63,184 nt of DNA from an uncultured Opitutaceae bacterium (GCA_937902925.1 CALFNN010000050.1:1-63184); one strand, 5' to 3'; numbered from the stretch's first letter, positions 53,745-62,801 are shown. Translations and numbers: made by a program. The notes: a model not told the origin generated them from the letters alone.

Positions 53745-56726
53745 ATGAATGCAATCCAGTCCCACAGACATCGGATCGCCGAGCGGCTGCTCCGCATCGG
53801 CGGTCTTTTCCTCGGCCTCGTCGGTTTCCTCGCTTCCACCGACGCCCAGATCGCGACCAAGGGTGCGATCAAGGGCACCGTAAGCAATGCCGCCACCGGC
53901 GCTTTCCTGCAAGGCGTCGAGGTCAATCTCGTCAACACGCCTTTTTCCACCACCACCGAACGCGACGGAAGCTTCACGCTCTCCAATGTTCCGGCCGGTT
54001 CCTACCGACTGAAGGCGTTTTATACCAGCTACGACACCAAGGAAGCCTCCGTCGAGGTGGGCGGCGGGCAGACGGTCAACCTGGCGCTGACCCTCAGCAC
54101 CGATGTTTACCGGCTCGACGCCGTCACGGTCTCCGATGTCCGGGACGGCAACGCCGCGGCCATCACCGAACAACGGAACGCCGCCAACGTCTTGAGCGTC
54201 GCCTCGATGGATGCCTATGGCGATGTCGCCGACGGGAATATCGGCAGCTTCCTGCAGAACCTGCCGGGCGTCGCGGTGCTGAAAGAGGCCGGTGATATCG
54301 TCGGTGTCCAAGTGCGGGGCATGCCGCCCGAACTCAGCAACATGTCCATGGACGGCACGAGAACGGCGGCGGCCATCTCGGGTTTTACGCCGCAGGGCGA
54401 CCGGGCGGGCTTGATCGATCAGATCCCATCCGAATTCATCAAGGAGGTGCAGGTCACCAAGTCCAACACGCCGGAACAATCCGCCGACTCGCTGGGCGGA
54501 ACCGTGAATCTCGTCACCAAGTCGGCCTTCGACTTCAGTGGCCGCCTCATCACCTACCGCGCCGGCTTCTACCGGAACGTCTATCGCGACAATTTCCACC
54601 AGTTTGGCCCGACCGGATCCTTCTCCTTCCTCGATACCTTCGGCAAGGATCGCCAGTTTGGCGTGGCCGTGTCCGCGAGCTACACCAAGACGCCGAACAT
54701 CCGCGACATCGTGCAGTTGAACGCCTACGATGCCGACAACTACCTCAATGCGCGCGCCCGGGCGTATAATGACCAGAACACGCGGGTCCGCGCGGGGATC
54801 AACGCGAAGTTGGAATACCGGGTTGACCCAAGCCTGCACCTGGCGCTCAGCCTGGAAAAAAGCTATTACGCTTCCGACAACGACCGCATCGACTGGGACG
54901 TCAAGTCCCTCGGCAAGGACCGCGTGGCGGATTACAACGTGGTCAGCCGCGCGAAGATCGAGACGGGCGCGAACCCGAAGAACACCGCCGGTTCCACGGC
55001 CGGCATCGCTCCCGGCTACGACAACAGTTACAGCGAAATGGTGAACCCCACGGTCACCAACAAGGCGGAGAAGGAGGTGAAGCGTTCGCACCAGTATAAG
55101 GTGGGCGTCAGTGCGGAAAAAACGTGGGCCGACTCGAATCTGACCTTCAGCGCCTCGTTCAATCCTTCTTCCTACGACAACAACTTCTGGGGCTTCATCG
55201 CGACGCGCCGCGCCGGCGTGCCCGTTGGAATCGCGGTCAACATCGACCCGCACATCCCGATCTTCACCCAGACCTACGGGCCCACGGTCGGCGTCGGCGC
55301 CGATTTCAACAACTACAACGGATCCCGCTTCGAGCAACCGGACATCACCCGCGAGGAAGTCGGCGACGTGAAAGTCGACTACACGAAGAACTTTTCCCTG
55401 GGCGAGCAGCCGGTCGCGTTCAAGGCCGGCTATGACCTGCGCAACCAGCACCGCTGGCTGATCGATTCCTACCGCCCGACCTGGAACTATGCCGGGCCGG
55501 ATGGCGTGGTCGGCCCGAATTCCAAGACGGGGACGAACGATGACAACCTCAAGCAGTTCCTGTTTCCCGCCTCCTACAGTTACACGCTGTTCAACAACTC
55601 GAGCCATTTGCTCCAGGAGGACACGTTCAGCCGCCAACTGGTCGACGAGAGCTTCCGGACGAATCCGGCGTCATGGGTGCCCTCCGGCACTTCCGTCACC
55701 GACCACGGCCTGCCGTCGATCGTCTCCGAGAGCGTGCCGGCTTATTACGGCGAGTTCATCTTCAAGCTGGGCCGCCTCAACATCCTGACGGGCGTGCGCT
55801 ACGAGGAGACGAAGGTGCGGGCGCTGGGCACCTTCGCCGATCCGGCCGCCCTCAACCAGAAGCAGATCACCGTGCACCGCTCGTATCACTTCTGGTTCCC
55901 GAGCGTTCACCTGCGCTATGCGCTGACCCATAATCTCCTGCTGCGCGGGGCCGTTTCCACCAGCAGCGCACGGCCGGCGTTCAGCGACATGATTCCGGAC
56001 ACCTCCGTCGGCTATTACCTCGACGGCACGGGCCTTGGCCAGGTCAACCAGAACAACCCCGGCCTCCAGCCGGATTACACGCGCAACTACGACCTGTCGG
56101 CGGAATACTACATCGAGCCCGCGGGCGTCCTTTCCGTCGGTGTGTTCCACAAGGACATCAGCAACTTCATTTACAGCATTCACCAGGTCATCCCCGACGG
56201 CGCGGACAATGGCTTCAACGGCAACTACGAGGGCTACGATCTCTACACGACCGGCAACGTGGGCAGCGCCAAGGTCGAGGGACTCGAGGCCAACTACAGC
56301 CAGCAGTTCCGCTTCCTGCCGGCGCCGTTCAACGGACTTTCCGGCTTCGTCAACTACACGGGCATCTGGACGCAGGGTTCCTTTGCCGACGGCGCCTCGG
56401 CCCTCCCGCACTTCGTGCCGCGCACGTGGAACATCGGCGGCGTCTACAACACCCGGCGGTTCGAGGCGCGCGTCACCTATCACTTCAAGAGCAGCTACCT
56501 GGACTCGTATGCCCCGGCCCCGGAGGACGAGTCGGTGGTCCAGACCGATCCGACGGTGGACGCCACGATCAAGTATAAGGTGAGCCCGAAGCTCGAATTC
56601 TACATCGATGGGGTCAACATCTTCAACCACACTGCGGAGTATACGACCAACGTGGAACCCCGGCACCGCAACCGCATTGGCACCTACGGCGTGCACCTGA
56701 ACTTCGGCGTGAGCGGCCGGTTTTGA
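53745..56726 (+). CDS. TonB-dependent outer-membrane receptor 2
   Basis: 993 residues. Signal peptide, carboxypeptidase-regulatory-like domain (GAIKGTVSNAATGAFLQGVE, DGSFTLSNVPAGSYRLKAF), plug (GNIGSFLQNLPGVAVLKEAG, VQVRGMPPELSNMSMDGTRT, EVQVTKSNTPEQSADSLGG) and a barrel ending GVHLNFGVSGRF. It is of the same type as receptor 1 but only moderately similar. It should import an oligosaccharide released by the upstream hydrolase. The downstream aldolase is 91 bp away with two hairpins in between. Confidence 0.93.
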   Translation: MNAIQSHRHRIAERLLRIGGLFLGLVGFLASTDAQIATKGAIKGTVSNAATGAFLQGVEVNLVNTPFSTTTERDGSFTLSNVPAGSYRLKAFYTSYDTKEASVEVGGGQTVNLALTLSTDVYRLDAVTVSDVRDGNAAAITEQRNAANVLSVASMDAYGDVADGNIGSFLQNLPGVAVLKEAGDIVGVQVRGMPPELSNMSMDGTRTAAAISGFTPQGDRAGLIDQIPSEFIKEVQVTKSNTPEQSADSLGGTVNLVTKSAFDFSGRLITYRAGFYRNVYRDNFHQFGPTGSFSFLDTFGKDRQFGVAVSASYTKTPNIRDIVQLNAYDADNYLNARARAYNDQNTRVRAGINAKLEYRVDPSLHLALSLEKSYYASDNDRIDWDVKSLGKDRVADYNVVSRAKIETGANPKNTAGSTAGIAPGYDNSYSEMVNPTVTNKAEKEVKRSHQYKVGVSAEKTWADSNLTFSASFNPSSYDNNFWGFIATRRAGVPVGIAVNIDPHIPIFTQTYGPTVGVGADFNNYNGSRFEQPDITREEVGDVKVDYTKNFSLGEQPVAFKAGYDLRNQHRWLIDSYRPTWNYAGPDGVVGPNSKTGTNDDNLKQFLFPASYSYTLFNNSSHLLQEDTFSRQLVDESFRTNPASWVPSGTSVTDHGLPSIVSESVPAYYGEFIFKLGRLNILTGVRYEETKVRALGTFADPAALNQKQITVHRSYHFWFPSVHLRYALTHNLLLRGAVSTSSARPAFSDMIPDTSVGYYLDGTGLGQVNQNNPGLQPDYTRNYDLSAEYYIEPAGVLSVGVFHKDISNFIYSIHQVIPDGADNGFNGNYEGYDLYTTGNVGSAKVEGLEANYSQQFRFLPAPFNGLSGFVNYTGIWTQGSFADGASALPHFVPRTWNIGGVYNTRRFEARVTYHFKSSYLDSYAPAPEDESVVQTDPTVDATIKYKVSPKLEFYIDGVNIFNHTAEYTTNVEPRHRNRIGTYGVHLNFGVSGRF

Positions 56727-56765
56727 AAATGGCGGACCGACCTGTCCGAGATTCGCTTGAGCGCT

Positions 56766-56809
56766 CGCCCGGCGCCCTGCCGGGCGACCGCACCGGCGGA
56801 GCCGCCGGT
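56766..56809 (+). other. Two hairpins between TonB receptor 2 and the aldolase
   Basis: CGCCCGGC / GCCGGGCG with a 5-base loop, then ACCGGCGG / CCGCCGGT. There is no T run, so they are more likely mRNA processing, stabilising or partial-attenuation structures than a full terminator. Confidence 0.4.
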
Positions 56810-56817
56810 TTCCATCG

Positions 56818-57606
56818 ATGACCCCGCTTGAATTCTCCGAGGGCCTTCGTTCCGGCCGGCGGCTTTTCGGCACGATGGTCGCGTCGACTTCGCCGCATTG
56901 GGTTTCGATGCTGGCGGAGTTGCCCGCGGACTTCGTGTTCATCGACACCGAGCACATCGCCATCGACCGCGAGAAGTTGTCGTGGATGTGCCAGGCCTAT
57001 CGCCACGCGGGATTGCCGCCGGTCGTCCGCATTCCCTCGCCCGATCCGGACGCCGCCTGCCAGGCGCTGGACGGCGGAGCCTGTGCGCTGGTGGCGCCCT
57101 ACATCGAAACCGCCGCACAGGTGCGGGCGCTGGTGGGCGCGGTCAAGGGACGCCCGCTGAAAGGCGCCCGGCTGGCGGCGGCGCTGGACGGGCGCGCGCC
57201 GTTGGAGCCGGTGCTCCAAACCTACCTTGAGGAACGCAATCGGGCGAGCGTGCTGATCGCCAACATCGAGAGCGCCCCGGCGATCAATGCGCTCGACGAG
57301 ATTCTCGCCGTCGCGGGACTCGATGCCGTGCTCGTCGGTCCGCACGATCTTTCCTGCAGCCTCGGCCTGCCCGAACGTTACGACGCGCCGGAATTCGGGG
57401 CCGCGGTCGGCACGATTTTCCGGAAGGCGCGCGCAGCGGGACTGGGCGCGGGGATTCATTCCTGGATGCCCGTCGCGCGGGAGGCCGCCTGGTGCGAGGC
57501 CGGCGCGAACTTCATCATCCATAGTTCGGACCTGCGGGCCGCGCGCGACACGCTCGGGGCGGAACTTCGCGCGCTCCGGCAGCGGACGGGCGTTCAGGCG
57601 AACTAG
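56818..57606 (+). CDS. HpcH/HpaI-family class II aldolase
   Basis: 262 residues. Family features: FVFIDTEHIAID with the catalytic His, VRIPSPDP (Arg for the pyruvate carboxylate), metal ligands Glu in IANIESAPAINALDEI and Asp in VGPHDLSCSLG. These enzymes split 2-keto-3-deoxy acids to pyruvate plus an aldehyde with a divalent metal (GarL, RhmA, HpcH). It is located after TonB receptor 2. The product of the RhmD-like dehydratase at 44853 would be a suitable substrate, which is inference. Confidence 0.9.
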   Translation: MTPLEFSEGLRSGRRLFGTMVASTSPHWVSMLAELPADFVFIDTEHIAIDREKLSWMCQAYRHAGLPPVVRIPSPDPDAACQALDGGACALVAPYIETAAQVRALVGAVKGRPLKGARLAAALDGRAPLEPVLQTYLEERNRASVLIANIESAPAINALDEILAVAGLDAVLVGPHDLSCSLGLPERYDAPEFGAAVGTIFRKARAAGLGAGIHSWMPVAREAAWCEAGANFIIHSSDLRAARDTLGAELRALRQRTGVQAN

Positions 57607-57684
57607 CGCGGGCGAAGGCGGTCGGGCCGATGAATTTCCCCCGGCCTCACCGCCGGGAAACTGGCCCCACCGTGCAGACCTGCG

Positions 57685-58476
57685 CTATCGCATGCGGCCG
57701 TGGCCGTTTCCCGCTTCGGCCGCGAACCGCGCCGCGGCGGCGTCCATGCCCCGCAGGATCTCCGTGGTCGACCTGCCCTGCTGTTCGCGGGCGGCGGCGA
57801 TCACCGTCTCGCACTCGAGGTCGTCGAAGGCGCGCGTCGCGTCGAGCAACTGCGACTGGGCTTCGTCCGGAATGACGATGAAACCGTGTTTGTCGGCGTG
57901 AATGAGCTGGCCGGGCCGGATCCTCGTGCCGAAGACCGCGACCTCGCAGCCCCACCGCACCGGCCACGTGTGCGCATGACTGACGGCGAGGCGCCGGGCC
58001 AGCGCCTTGAAGCCCGCATTTTTCATCTCGTCGAGATCCCGGATGGCGCCGTCCGTGATCGTGCCCACGCAGTCGAGCGTGCGCGCGATGTTGGCGCCGA
58101 CCTCGCCCCAGATCGAGCCGTAGCACGCGGGCCGGTCGAGGTCCTGCACGACGACGATTTTTGGCCCGGGCTGTGAGGCGAGATATTCCCGGTAGCGGGC
58201 AAAATTTTCCGGATTCGTGTGCCGGGCCGCCGGGTCGCCCCCGGTGATGACAACCGTCATCGCGATCCCGACCATCGGGCCCATCTCGGGCATGAAGTCG
58301 CGAGTCTCCTCGAGATTCACGAGCGAGCGCGGATCGGCCGGGGTGAGCTGCTCCAGCGCGTTGGCGATCGTGCAGCTGTTCCAGCGTTTCAGTTTCAGCA
58401 GCGCGGCGGGCGAAGGCCGGTCCGGCGGCCGGTGACCGTTGCGGGTGGCGGCGGATGATGGGAGAGGAGCGCTCAT
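57685..58476 (-). CDS. RraA-like protein / HMG-aldolase-family enzyme
   Basis: 263 residues, slightly longer than usual because of an N-terminal tail. The family core is CTIANALEQLTPADPRSLVN, the loop GSIWGEVGANIART, GTITDGAIRDLDEM (Arg and Asp for substrate and metal) and HTWPVRWGCEVAVFG. Family members are 4-hydroxy-4-methyl-2-oxoglutarate/oxaloacetate aldolases and RraA-like proteins. Here a sugar-derived 2-oxo acid is likely. It starts 5 bp from a palindrome shared with the promoter at 51225 and follows LacI regulator 3 on the same strand. Confidence 0.88.
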   Translation of the reverse strand: MSAPLPSSAATRNGHRPPDRPSPAALLKLKRWNSCTIANALEQLTPADPRSLVNLEETRDFMPEMGPMVGIAMTVVITGGDPAARHTNPENFARYREYLASQPGPKIVVVQDLDRPACYGSIWGEVGANIARTLDCVGTITDGAIRDLDEMKNAGFKALARRLAVSHAHTWPVRWGCEVAVFGTRIRPGQLIHADKHGFIVIPDEAQSQLLDATRAFDDLECETVIAAAREQQGRSTTEILRGMDAAAARFAAEAGNGHGRMR

Positions 58477-58481
58477 GCCTT

Positions 58482-58497
58482 GCTAAAAGCCTTTAGC
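58482..58497. promoter_or_regulatory. Putative operator of the lacI-3 regulon, copy 2
   Basis: GCTAAA-AGCC-TTTAGC, 5 bp upstream of the RraA-like ATG and 78 bp past the LacI-3 stop. Confidence 0.65.
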
Positions 58498-58575
58498 ATC
58501 GGGCGCAAACCGTCAATGACGCAGTGCCACGGAGCGACGAAAATGCGACGCGGCATCCCGCGCGCCCGACGGAAA

Positions 58576-59610
58576 TCAGGTTCCCGTCGAGGCGCGTCGC
58601 ACGATCTGCAGCGGCAACACCCGGTGGGGAGTGCCGGCTTCCCGGCCGGTGAAGAGCTCCAGAAGGAGTTCGGCGGCCTCCGCGTGCAACTGTTCCTCGG
58701 ACGACCCGACGCAGGTGAGCGGCGGCGCGAGATGCGGCGAGGCGGCGTGATCGCCGACGCCGACGACCCGGATGTTGCCCGGGATCGAGCGCCCGCTCTC
58801 CCGGATGGCATGATACGCGCCGATCGCGAGGGCGTCGTTGGTGGCGAACAGCCCGTCGGTCGGGGGATGGCGGCGCAGGAGGGCTCGCGTCGCGCGATAG
58901 CCGTCGTCCTCCGCCCGGCCACGGCACGTGACCCTGGCCGGGCGCCGGCCGGTGGCGTTCCGCACGGCAGTATCGAAGTCGAGCGCGCGTCTGGCGGTGC
59001 TGGCGGTCCCCATGGCGGGCACCAGCACGGCGACCTGCCGGCAACCCGCCGCGAGCAGGAGCCCGGCGGCGGCCCCGCCGGTTTCCGGGCTCGCCAGGAC
59101 GGACGCGAAATTCGGGAGGCTCCGGTTGATGAGGACGACGGGGTAGGGAATCCTGGCGGAGGCGAGAAAGCGGTCGTCGGCTTTCACCGTGTTGGTGATG
59201 ATCGCGCCGCTGAACCGATGCTGGTCGAGCAGTCCGGGGAGCTGGCTCAACTCGCCGGCATTGAACATTTCGATCGTGATCGTGAAACGCGTGTGCGAGT
59301 TCCGGTCCTTCACCGCGTTGTGCAGGGCTCGCACCGTGTGGCTCACCAGGGTGAGCGGAGCCTCGAACGGCGTGATCACGGCGAGCAGCGCCTGGGAGGT
59401 GCCCGGCGTGTGGAGGCTGAGCTGCCGGGCAAAAATATTCGGCACGTAGCCGAGCTTTTGCGCCGCGGCGCGGATGCGCTTCACGGACTCCTCGGAAATC
59501 CGCCGCTCTTTCGAGCGTCCGTTCAAGACCGACGACACGGCGGCAATGGAGAGGCCCGTGTGCTCCGCGAGCTGAATCAGGTTGACGTGGCGGGGGCGGC
59601 GGGCGGGCAT
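58576..59610 (-). CDS. LacI-family transcriptional regulator 3
   Basis: 344 residues from ATG at 59610. Helix-turn-helix VNLIQLAEHTGLSIAAVSSV with LNGRSKERRISEESV, hinge 'AAQKLGYVPNIFARQLS', and an effector domain with FSGAIITNTVKADDRFL, PTDGLFATNDALAIGAY and IRVVGVGDHAASPHLAPPLT. It ends in LPLQIVRRAS, the usual LacI terminus. It likely controls the RraA-like gene and the hydrolase/TonB receptor 2 unit through GCTAAANNNNTTTAGC sites, since those are the only copies found and one is adjacent. Confidence 0.92.
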   Translation of the reverse strand: MPARRPRHVNLIQLAEHTGLSIAAVSSVLNGRSKERRISEESVKRIRAAAQKLGYVPNIFARQLSLHTPGTSQALLAVITPFEAPLTLVSHTVRALHNAVKDRNSHTRFTITIEMFNAGELSQLPGLLDQHRFSGAIITNTVKADDRFLASARIPYPVVLINRSLPNFASVLASPETGGAAAGLLLAAGCRQVAVLVPAMGTASTARRALDFDTAVRNATGRRPARVTCRGRAEDDGYRATRALLRRHPPTDGLFATNDALAIGAYHAIRESGRSIPGNIRVVGVGDHAASPHLAPPLTCVGSSEEQLHAEAAELLLELFTGREAGTPHRVLPLQIVRRASTGT

Positions 59611-59767
59611 GCGGCGGAAGGTCGGACCGGGACACAAGGCGCCGCGCGCGAACGGACGAGTCGAGCTTTTTCCAGCGGGGAAAAGGATCGCCGGGTCCCG
59701 GCGGGCCGGCCGTGGCGAGTTGCACCACGCCTTTCGCGCCCGGCGTCGTTTGCCCGCCGGCGGGCCG

Positions 59768-60286
59768 CTACGGCGCGCATTTGCCGCCCTGGCGCAACGT
59801 GACGACGCTGGCGTGACCGTCGGGAAACAGGGTGACGGCGATCAATCGCGTGTATTCGCTGCTGCCCAGGGGGGCGATGTCCTGACCGCTGAGCGCCTTG
59901 ACGATCCGGGGGACGGTGCCGCGGTGGCCGACAACGAGGGTCGACTCGCCCGGTCGCGCGGTGGCGCGAATCTTCGCAATCAAACCCTCGAGATCTTCCT
60001 GTGCGACCACGACCGGCGCCACGTGACTGCGCTCCGCCGTCGGCGCGGCGGTCTGCTGGGTCCGCCGGAGGTTGGTCGTGTAGATGTGCGTGATGTGGGC
60101 GTCGGCGAGCAGGTCGGCGAGGGCCTGAGCCTGGCAGAATCCCTTGGCGGTCAGCGATGGATCCGGTTCGGCGCTCCCGCGGTCCTCATGTCGCGTGACA
60201 AATATCGTCGACTGGGCCCGGACGCCGCCGGGAAACAACCAAGCCGTCAGGGCGAGTCCGAGCAGCGCGGTCGAGCGGAGACTCAT
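59768..60286 (-). CDS. Histidine-phosphatase-family protein, secreted
   Basis: 172 residues with signal peptide (RSTALLGLALTAWLFPGGVRAQ). The phosphohistidine motif is TRHEDR at about 31-36 (RHG variant RHE), and the second His lies in STLVVGHRGTVP. YTTNLRRTQQTAAPTA is the usual Arg-containing loop. It hydrolyses a phosphomonoester in the periplasm. It begins 6 bp after the PhoD-like gene on the same strand, so the two phosphatases form an operon. Confidence 0.9.
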   Translation of the reverse strand: MSLRSTALLGLALTAWLFPGGVRAQSTIFVTRHEDRGSAEPDPSLTAKGFCQAQALADLLADAHITHIYTTNLRRTQQTAAPTAERSHVAPVVVAQEDLEGLIAKIRATARPGESTLVVGHRGTVPRIVKALSGQDIAPLGSSEYTRLIAVTLFPDGHASVVTLRQGGKCAP

Positions 60287-60292
60287 GGCGGC

Positions 60293-61879
60293 CTAGACCC
60301 GGTTCAGCTGCGGCCGGCCGGACTCGACGACGAACGAGGCGCGGGTGTTGCGCGGCGCGCCGGGCCGGCTCACGTGGGGCACCGTCTGAAAATCGGTTCG
60401 CCACTCCCTGGGCGTGACCTCGCACCGGACGTAACCGCGCTCGTCGTTGTAATACTTCACAAACGGATTTTCGGAGAGTGTTTGTTCCAAGGCGACCGGC
60501 CGGTCGACGCCGTCGCCGCCCGAGGTGATCGAGGTGCCGACAAATTCCGTCGCCACGGATTGCGAGTCGAGCTCGTCGAAATCCGCGATGAGATTATTCG
60601 CCCAGTTGTTGTGGATGTCGCCGGAAATGACCACGGGATTGTTGACGTGGCGGTCGTGAAAATGGCGCAGCAGGCGGCGGCGCTCGAATTCGTAGCCGGA
60701 CCATTTGTCCATGATGTAGGTGACTTCCGGGCCGGGAGTAGAGTCGAGGCGGGCCATCATGATCTGCTGCGCCACCACGTTCCACGAGGCCGCCGACTGT
60801 TCGAGTCCGTCGAAGAGCCACTGGCGTTGGGTGTCGCCCATCAGCGTGCCCTTCGGGTCCATCAACACCGGACTCGGCGGCTTGTCGCCGTCGCCCTCGG
60901 GTTGGTCGGTCCGATATTGGCGCGTATCGAGCACGTGAAACGAGGCGAGCCGTCCGAACGCGAGGCGGCGGTAGAGCAGCATGTCGGGCCCGTGCGGCAG
61001 CGCGGAGCGGCGGAGCGGCATGTGCTCGAAGTAAGCCTGGTAGGCGGCGGCGCGGCGGATCAGGAATTGTTCGGGTGGAAACTGATCGGGATGCTCGTGG
61101 ATCGCGTTCGCGTAGTTGTTGCTCACCTCGTGGTCGTCCCACGTCACGATCCAGGGCGCCGCGGCGTGTGCGGCCTGCAGGGCGGGATCGCATTTGTAGA
61201 CCGCGTAGCGGGCGCGATAATCGTCCAGGGAAAAGCTTTCCGGCAGGTGGTGATGGCGCACCGCGTTCTTCGGGTCCTTCTTTTCGTAGATGTAGTCGCC
61301 GAGATGGACCACGAGATCGAGATCCTCGCGGGCCATATGTTCGAAGGCGGTGTAATAACCGGATTCGTATTTCTGGCACGAGGCGAACGCGAAGCGGAGC
61401 CGCTCCGGCAGGGTGCCGGGAGCCGGCGCGGTGCGCGTGCGGCCCTTGGCGCTGATCTCGCCACCCGCCTTGAATTGATACCAATACCAGCGGTCCGGTC
61501 GCAGGCCATCGACTTCGACGTGCACGGAATGAGCCCAGTCCGGGCTGGCCACCGCGGCGCCGCGACGAACGACGCGCGCCATCGCCTCGTCCTCGGCAAC
61601 CTGCCATGCGACCTCGACCGGCTCGGACGGCATGCCGCCGCCAGCTTCGAGCGGACGCGGCGCCAGGCGCGTCCAGAGCACGAATCCATCCGGCGCGGGA
61701 TCGCCGGAGGCGACGCCGAGTTGAAAGGGGTATGCCGGAAACTTCGGCAGGTTCACGACGGCGCCGAGCACACGCGACGAACAAAGCGCGGCGGCGGCGA
61801 AGGAAGCGGTCCCGAGGACAAATGAGCGGCGGCTGAGGCGCTGCGCGCCGGCAAGTGGATAGAGTGGCGGTCCGGACAT
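60293..61879 (-). CDS. phoD: PhoD-like alkaline phosphatase, Tat-exported
   Basis: 528 residues from ATG at 61879; a TTG three codons earlier is less likely. The N-terminus is a twin-arginine signal: RLSRRSFVLGTASFAAAALC. The N-terminal Fn3-like domain (FQLGVASGDPAPDGFVLWTR) precedes the metallophosphatase core. Metal-ligand motifs: FAFASCQKYESGYY, DLVVHLGDYIYE, VTWDDHEVSNNY, NVVAQQIMMARL and NPVVISGDIHNNW. PhoD enzymes hydrolyse phosphodiesters and monoesters under phosphate limitation, normally with calcium and iron. A Pho-box-like sequence lies upstream. Confidence 0.93.
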   Translation of the reverse strand: MSGPPLYPLAGAQRLSRRSFVLGTASFAAAALCSSRVLGAVVNLPKFPAYPFQLGVASGDPAPDGFVLWTRLAPRPLEAGGGMPSEPVEVAWQVAEDEAMARVVRRGAAVASPDWAHSVHVEVDGLRPDRWYWYQFKAGGEISAKGRTRTAPAPGTLPERLRFAFASCQKYESGYYTAFEHMAREDLDLVVHLGDYIYEKKDPKNAVRHHHLPESFSLDDYRARYAVYKCDPALQAAHAAAPWIVTWDDHEVSNNYANAIHEHPDQFPPEQFLIRRAAAYQAYFEHMPLRRSALPHGPDMLLYRRLAFGRLASFHVLDTRQYRTDQPEGDGDKPPSPVLMDPKGTLMGDTQRQWLFDGLEQSAASWNVVAQQIMMARLDSTPGPEVTYIMDKWSGYEFERRRLLRHFHDRHVNNPVVISGDIHNNWANNLIADFDELDSQSVATEFVGTSITSGGDGVDRPVALEQTLSENPFVKYYNDERGYVRCEVTPREWRTDFQTVPHVSRPGAPRNTRASFVVESGRPQLNRV

Positions 61880-61940
61880 GCCGGACAAATCACACGGGGA
61901 AAACAGACGCGGTCAACGAGTGGACGGGCGAGACACCCAC

Positions 61941-61968
61941 TTGTTACCTAAATGACTTTTATGTGACG
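61941..61968 (-). promoter_or_regulatory. Candidate Pho box upstream of the phosphatase operon
   Basis: On the minus strand three GTCA-like repeats are spaced by about 11 bp: GTCACAT, AGTCATT, TAACAA. They are 62 bp upstream of the phoD ATG. The spacing and sequence resemble PhoB-binding direct repeats. The third repeat is weak. Confidence 0.4.
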
Positions 61969-62060
61969 CGGCACCGGGGGCGAAGAACGAGCGACGCAAC
62001 CTGCCCGGCACCCCGGCAATTCACGCCGGAAAGTGTTTTCGAGCGTGCCGAGTCCTGGAC

Positions 62061-62441
62061 TCAGTCGAACCGGTCTGCCGCCAGGTTTTCCAGGAACATC
62101 GAGTGCTCGACAGGTGGCGGCGGCGCGGGAGCGGCATCGCCGGCGAGGGTTGCGGGTGCCGCAGGTGCGGCGGTCGGGCGGCGGCTGGCCCGTGCGGGCA
62201 CCAGCGCATAGACGACACGGCGGCCCATCGCATGGGCGACGTTTTCGAGTTGGCGGAGGCTGATGGTGCCGGCGGTCTCGGATTTTTCGAATTGGTGAAC
62301 CGCCTGGGGACTGACGTCGAGACGCTCGGCTACCTCGCGGAGCCCGAGCCCGAGTTCCAGGCGGATCGATTTCAACCGGTCGGAGCCAGTCCGGGTGAAT
62401 TCGATTCCCGTGGAGCCCTGGGGTGAGGAGGATGATGGCAT
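62061..62441 (-). CDS. XRE-family helix-turn-helix regulator
   Basis: 126 residues from ATG at 62441. The HTH spans RLKSIRLELGLGLREVAERL and DVSPQAVHQFEKSETAG, followed by ISLRQLENVAHAMGRRVVYA. This last part strongly resembles the 'mobile mystery protein A' group of XRE regulators, which usually pairs with a Fic-like partner. No partner is visible here. The C-terminus is Ala/Pro-rich and low complexity. Two palindromes directly upstream make autorepression likely. Confidence 0.85.
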   Translation of the reverse strand: MPSSSSPQGSTGIEFTRTGSDRLKSIRLELGLGLREVAERLDVSPQAVHQFEKSETAGTISLRQLENVAHAMGRRVVYALVPARASRRPTAAPAAPATLAGDAAPAPPPPVEHSMFLENLAADRFD

Positions 62442-62488
62442 CAAGTTATAGCTTGATTTGTGGCCTCGGATGTCAAGTTATAACTTGA
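62441..62488. promoter_or_regulatory. Two tandem palindromic operators upstream of the XRE gene
   Basis: TCAAGTTATAGCTTGA at 62441-62456 and the perfect palindrome TCAAGTTATAACTTGA at 62473-62488, 32 bp centre to centre (three helical turns). The first overlaps the ATG of the regulator. Confidence 0.8.
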
Positions 62489-62801
62489 AAAACGGGGCGC
62501 CGTCAATCGACAGACGATCAAGCTGATGGCTCCCTTGGTGCGAGATGGGTGGCGACGTGCGTCCGTTCAAGCCGATGCCCCATCGCGGCTGCCGCGTCCG
62601 GCTGCGGGGCGGGCTTGCCGATTGTTCCGATCGTCGGGTGACCGACTCCAACCTTTTCCGGGCCGGTTCGTCCGGCGCTCGAAGCGGGCCGCACGTTCGA
62701 ATCGGTCCCCGGCTCGCTACCGAACCTCCACCCCACATCAATCCAGGGCGAAGCCTGCCTCGCGATTTGCGAAGGGTGCCGCCGTTCCGATCACCCCGTT
62801 C
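62489..62801. other. 313-bp intergenic region
   Basis: No gene with support. Short frames exist but have no recognisable domain or signal peptide. It should contain the promoter of the downstream secreted protein; no clear element was seen. Confidence 0.4.

Noticed and set aside
62478-62741. Minus-strand frame of 87 codons upstream of the XRE gene
   Set aside because: No domain, Arg/Pro-rich composition and overlap with the palindromes; not supported as a gene.
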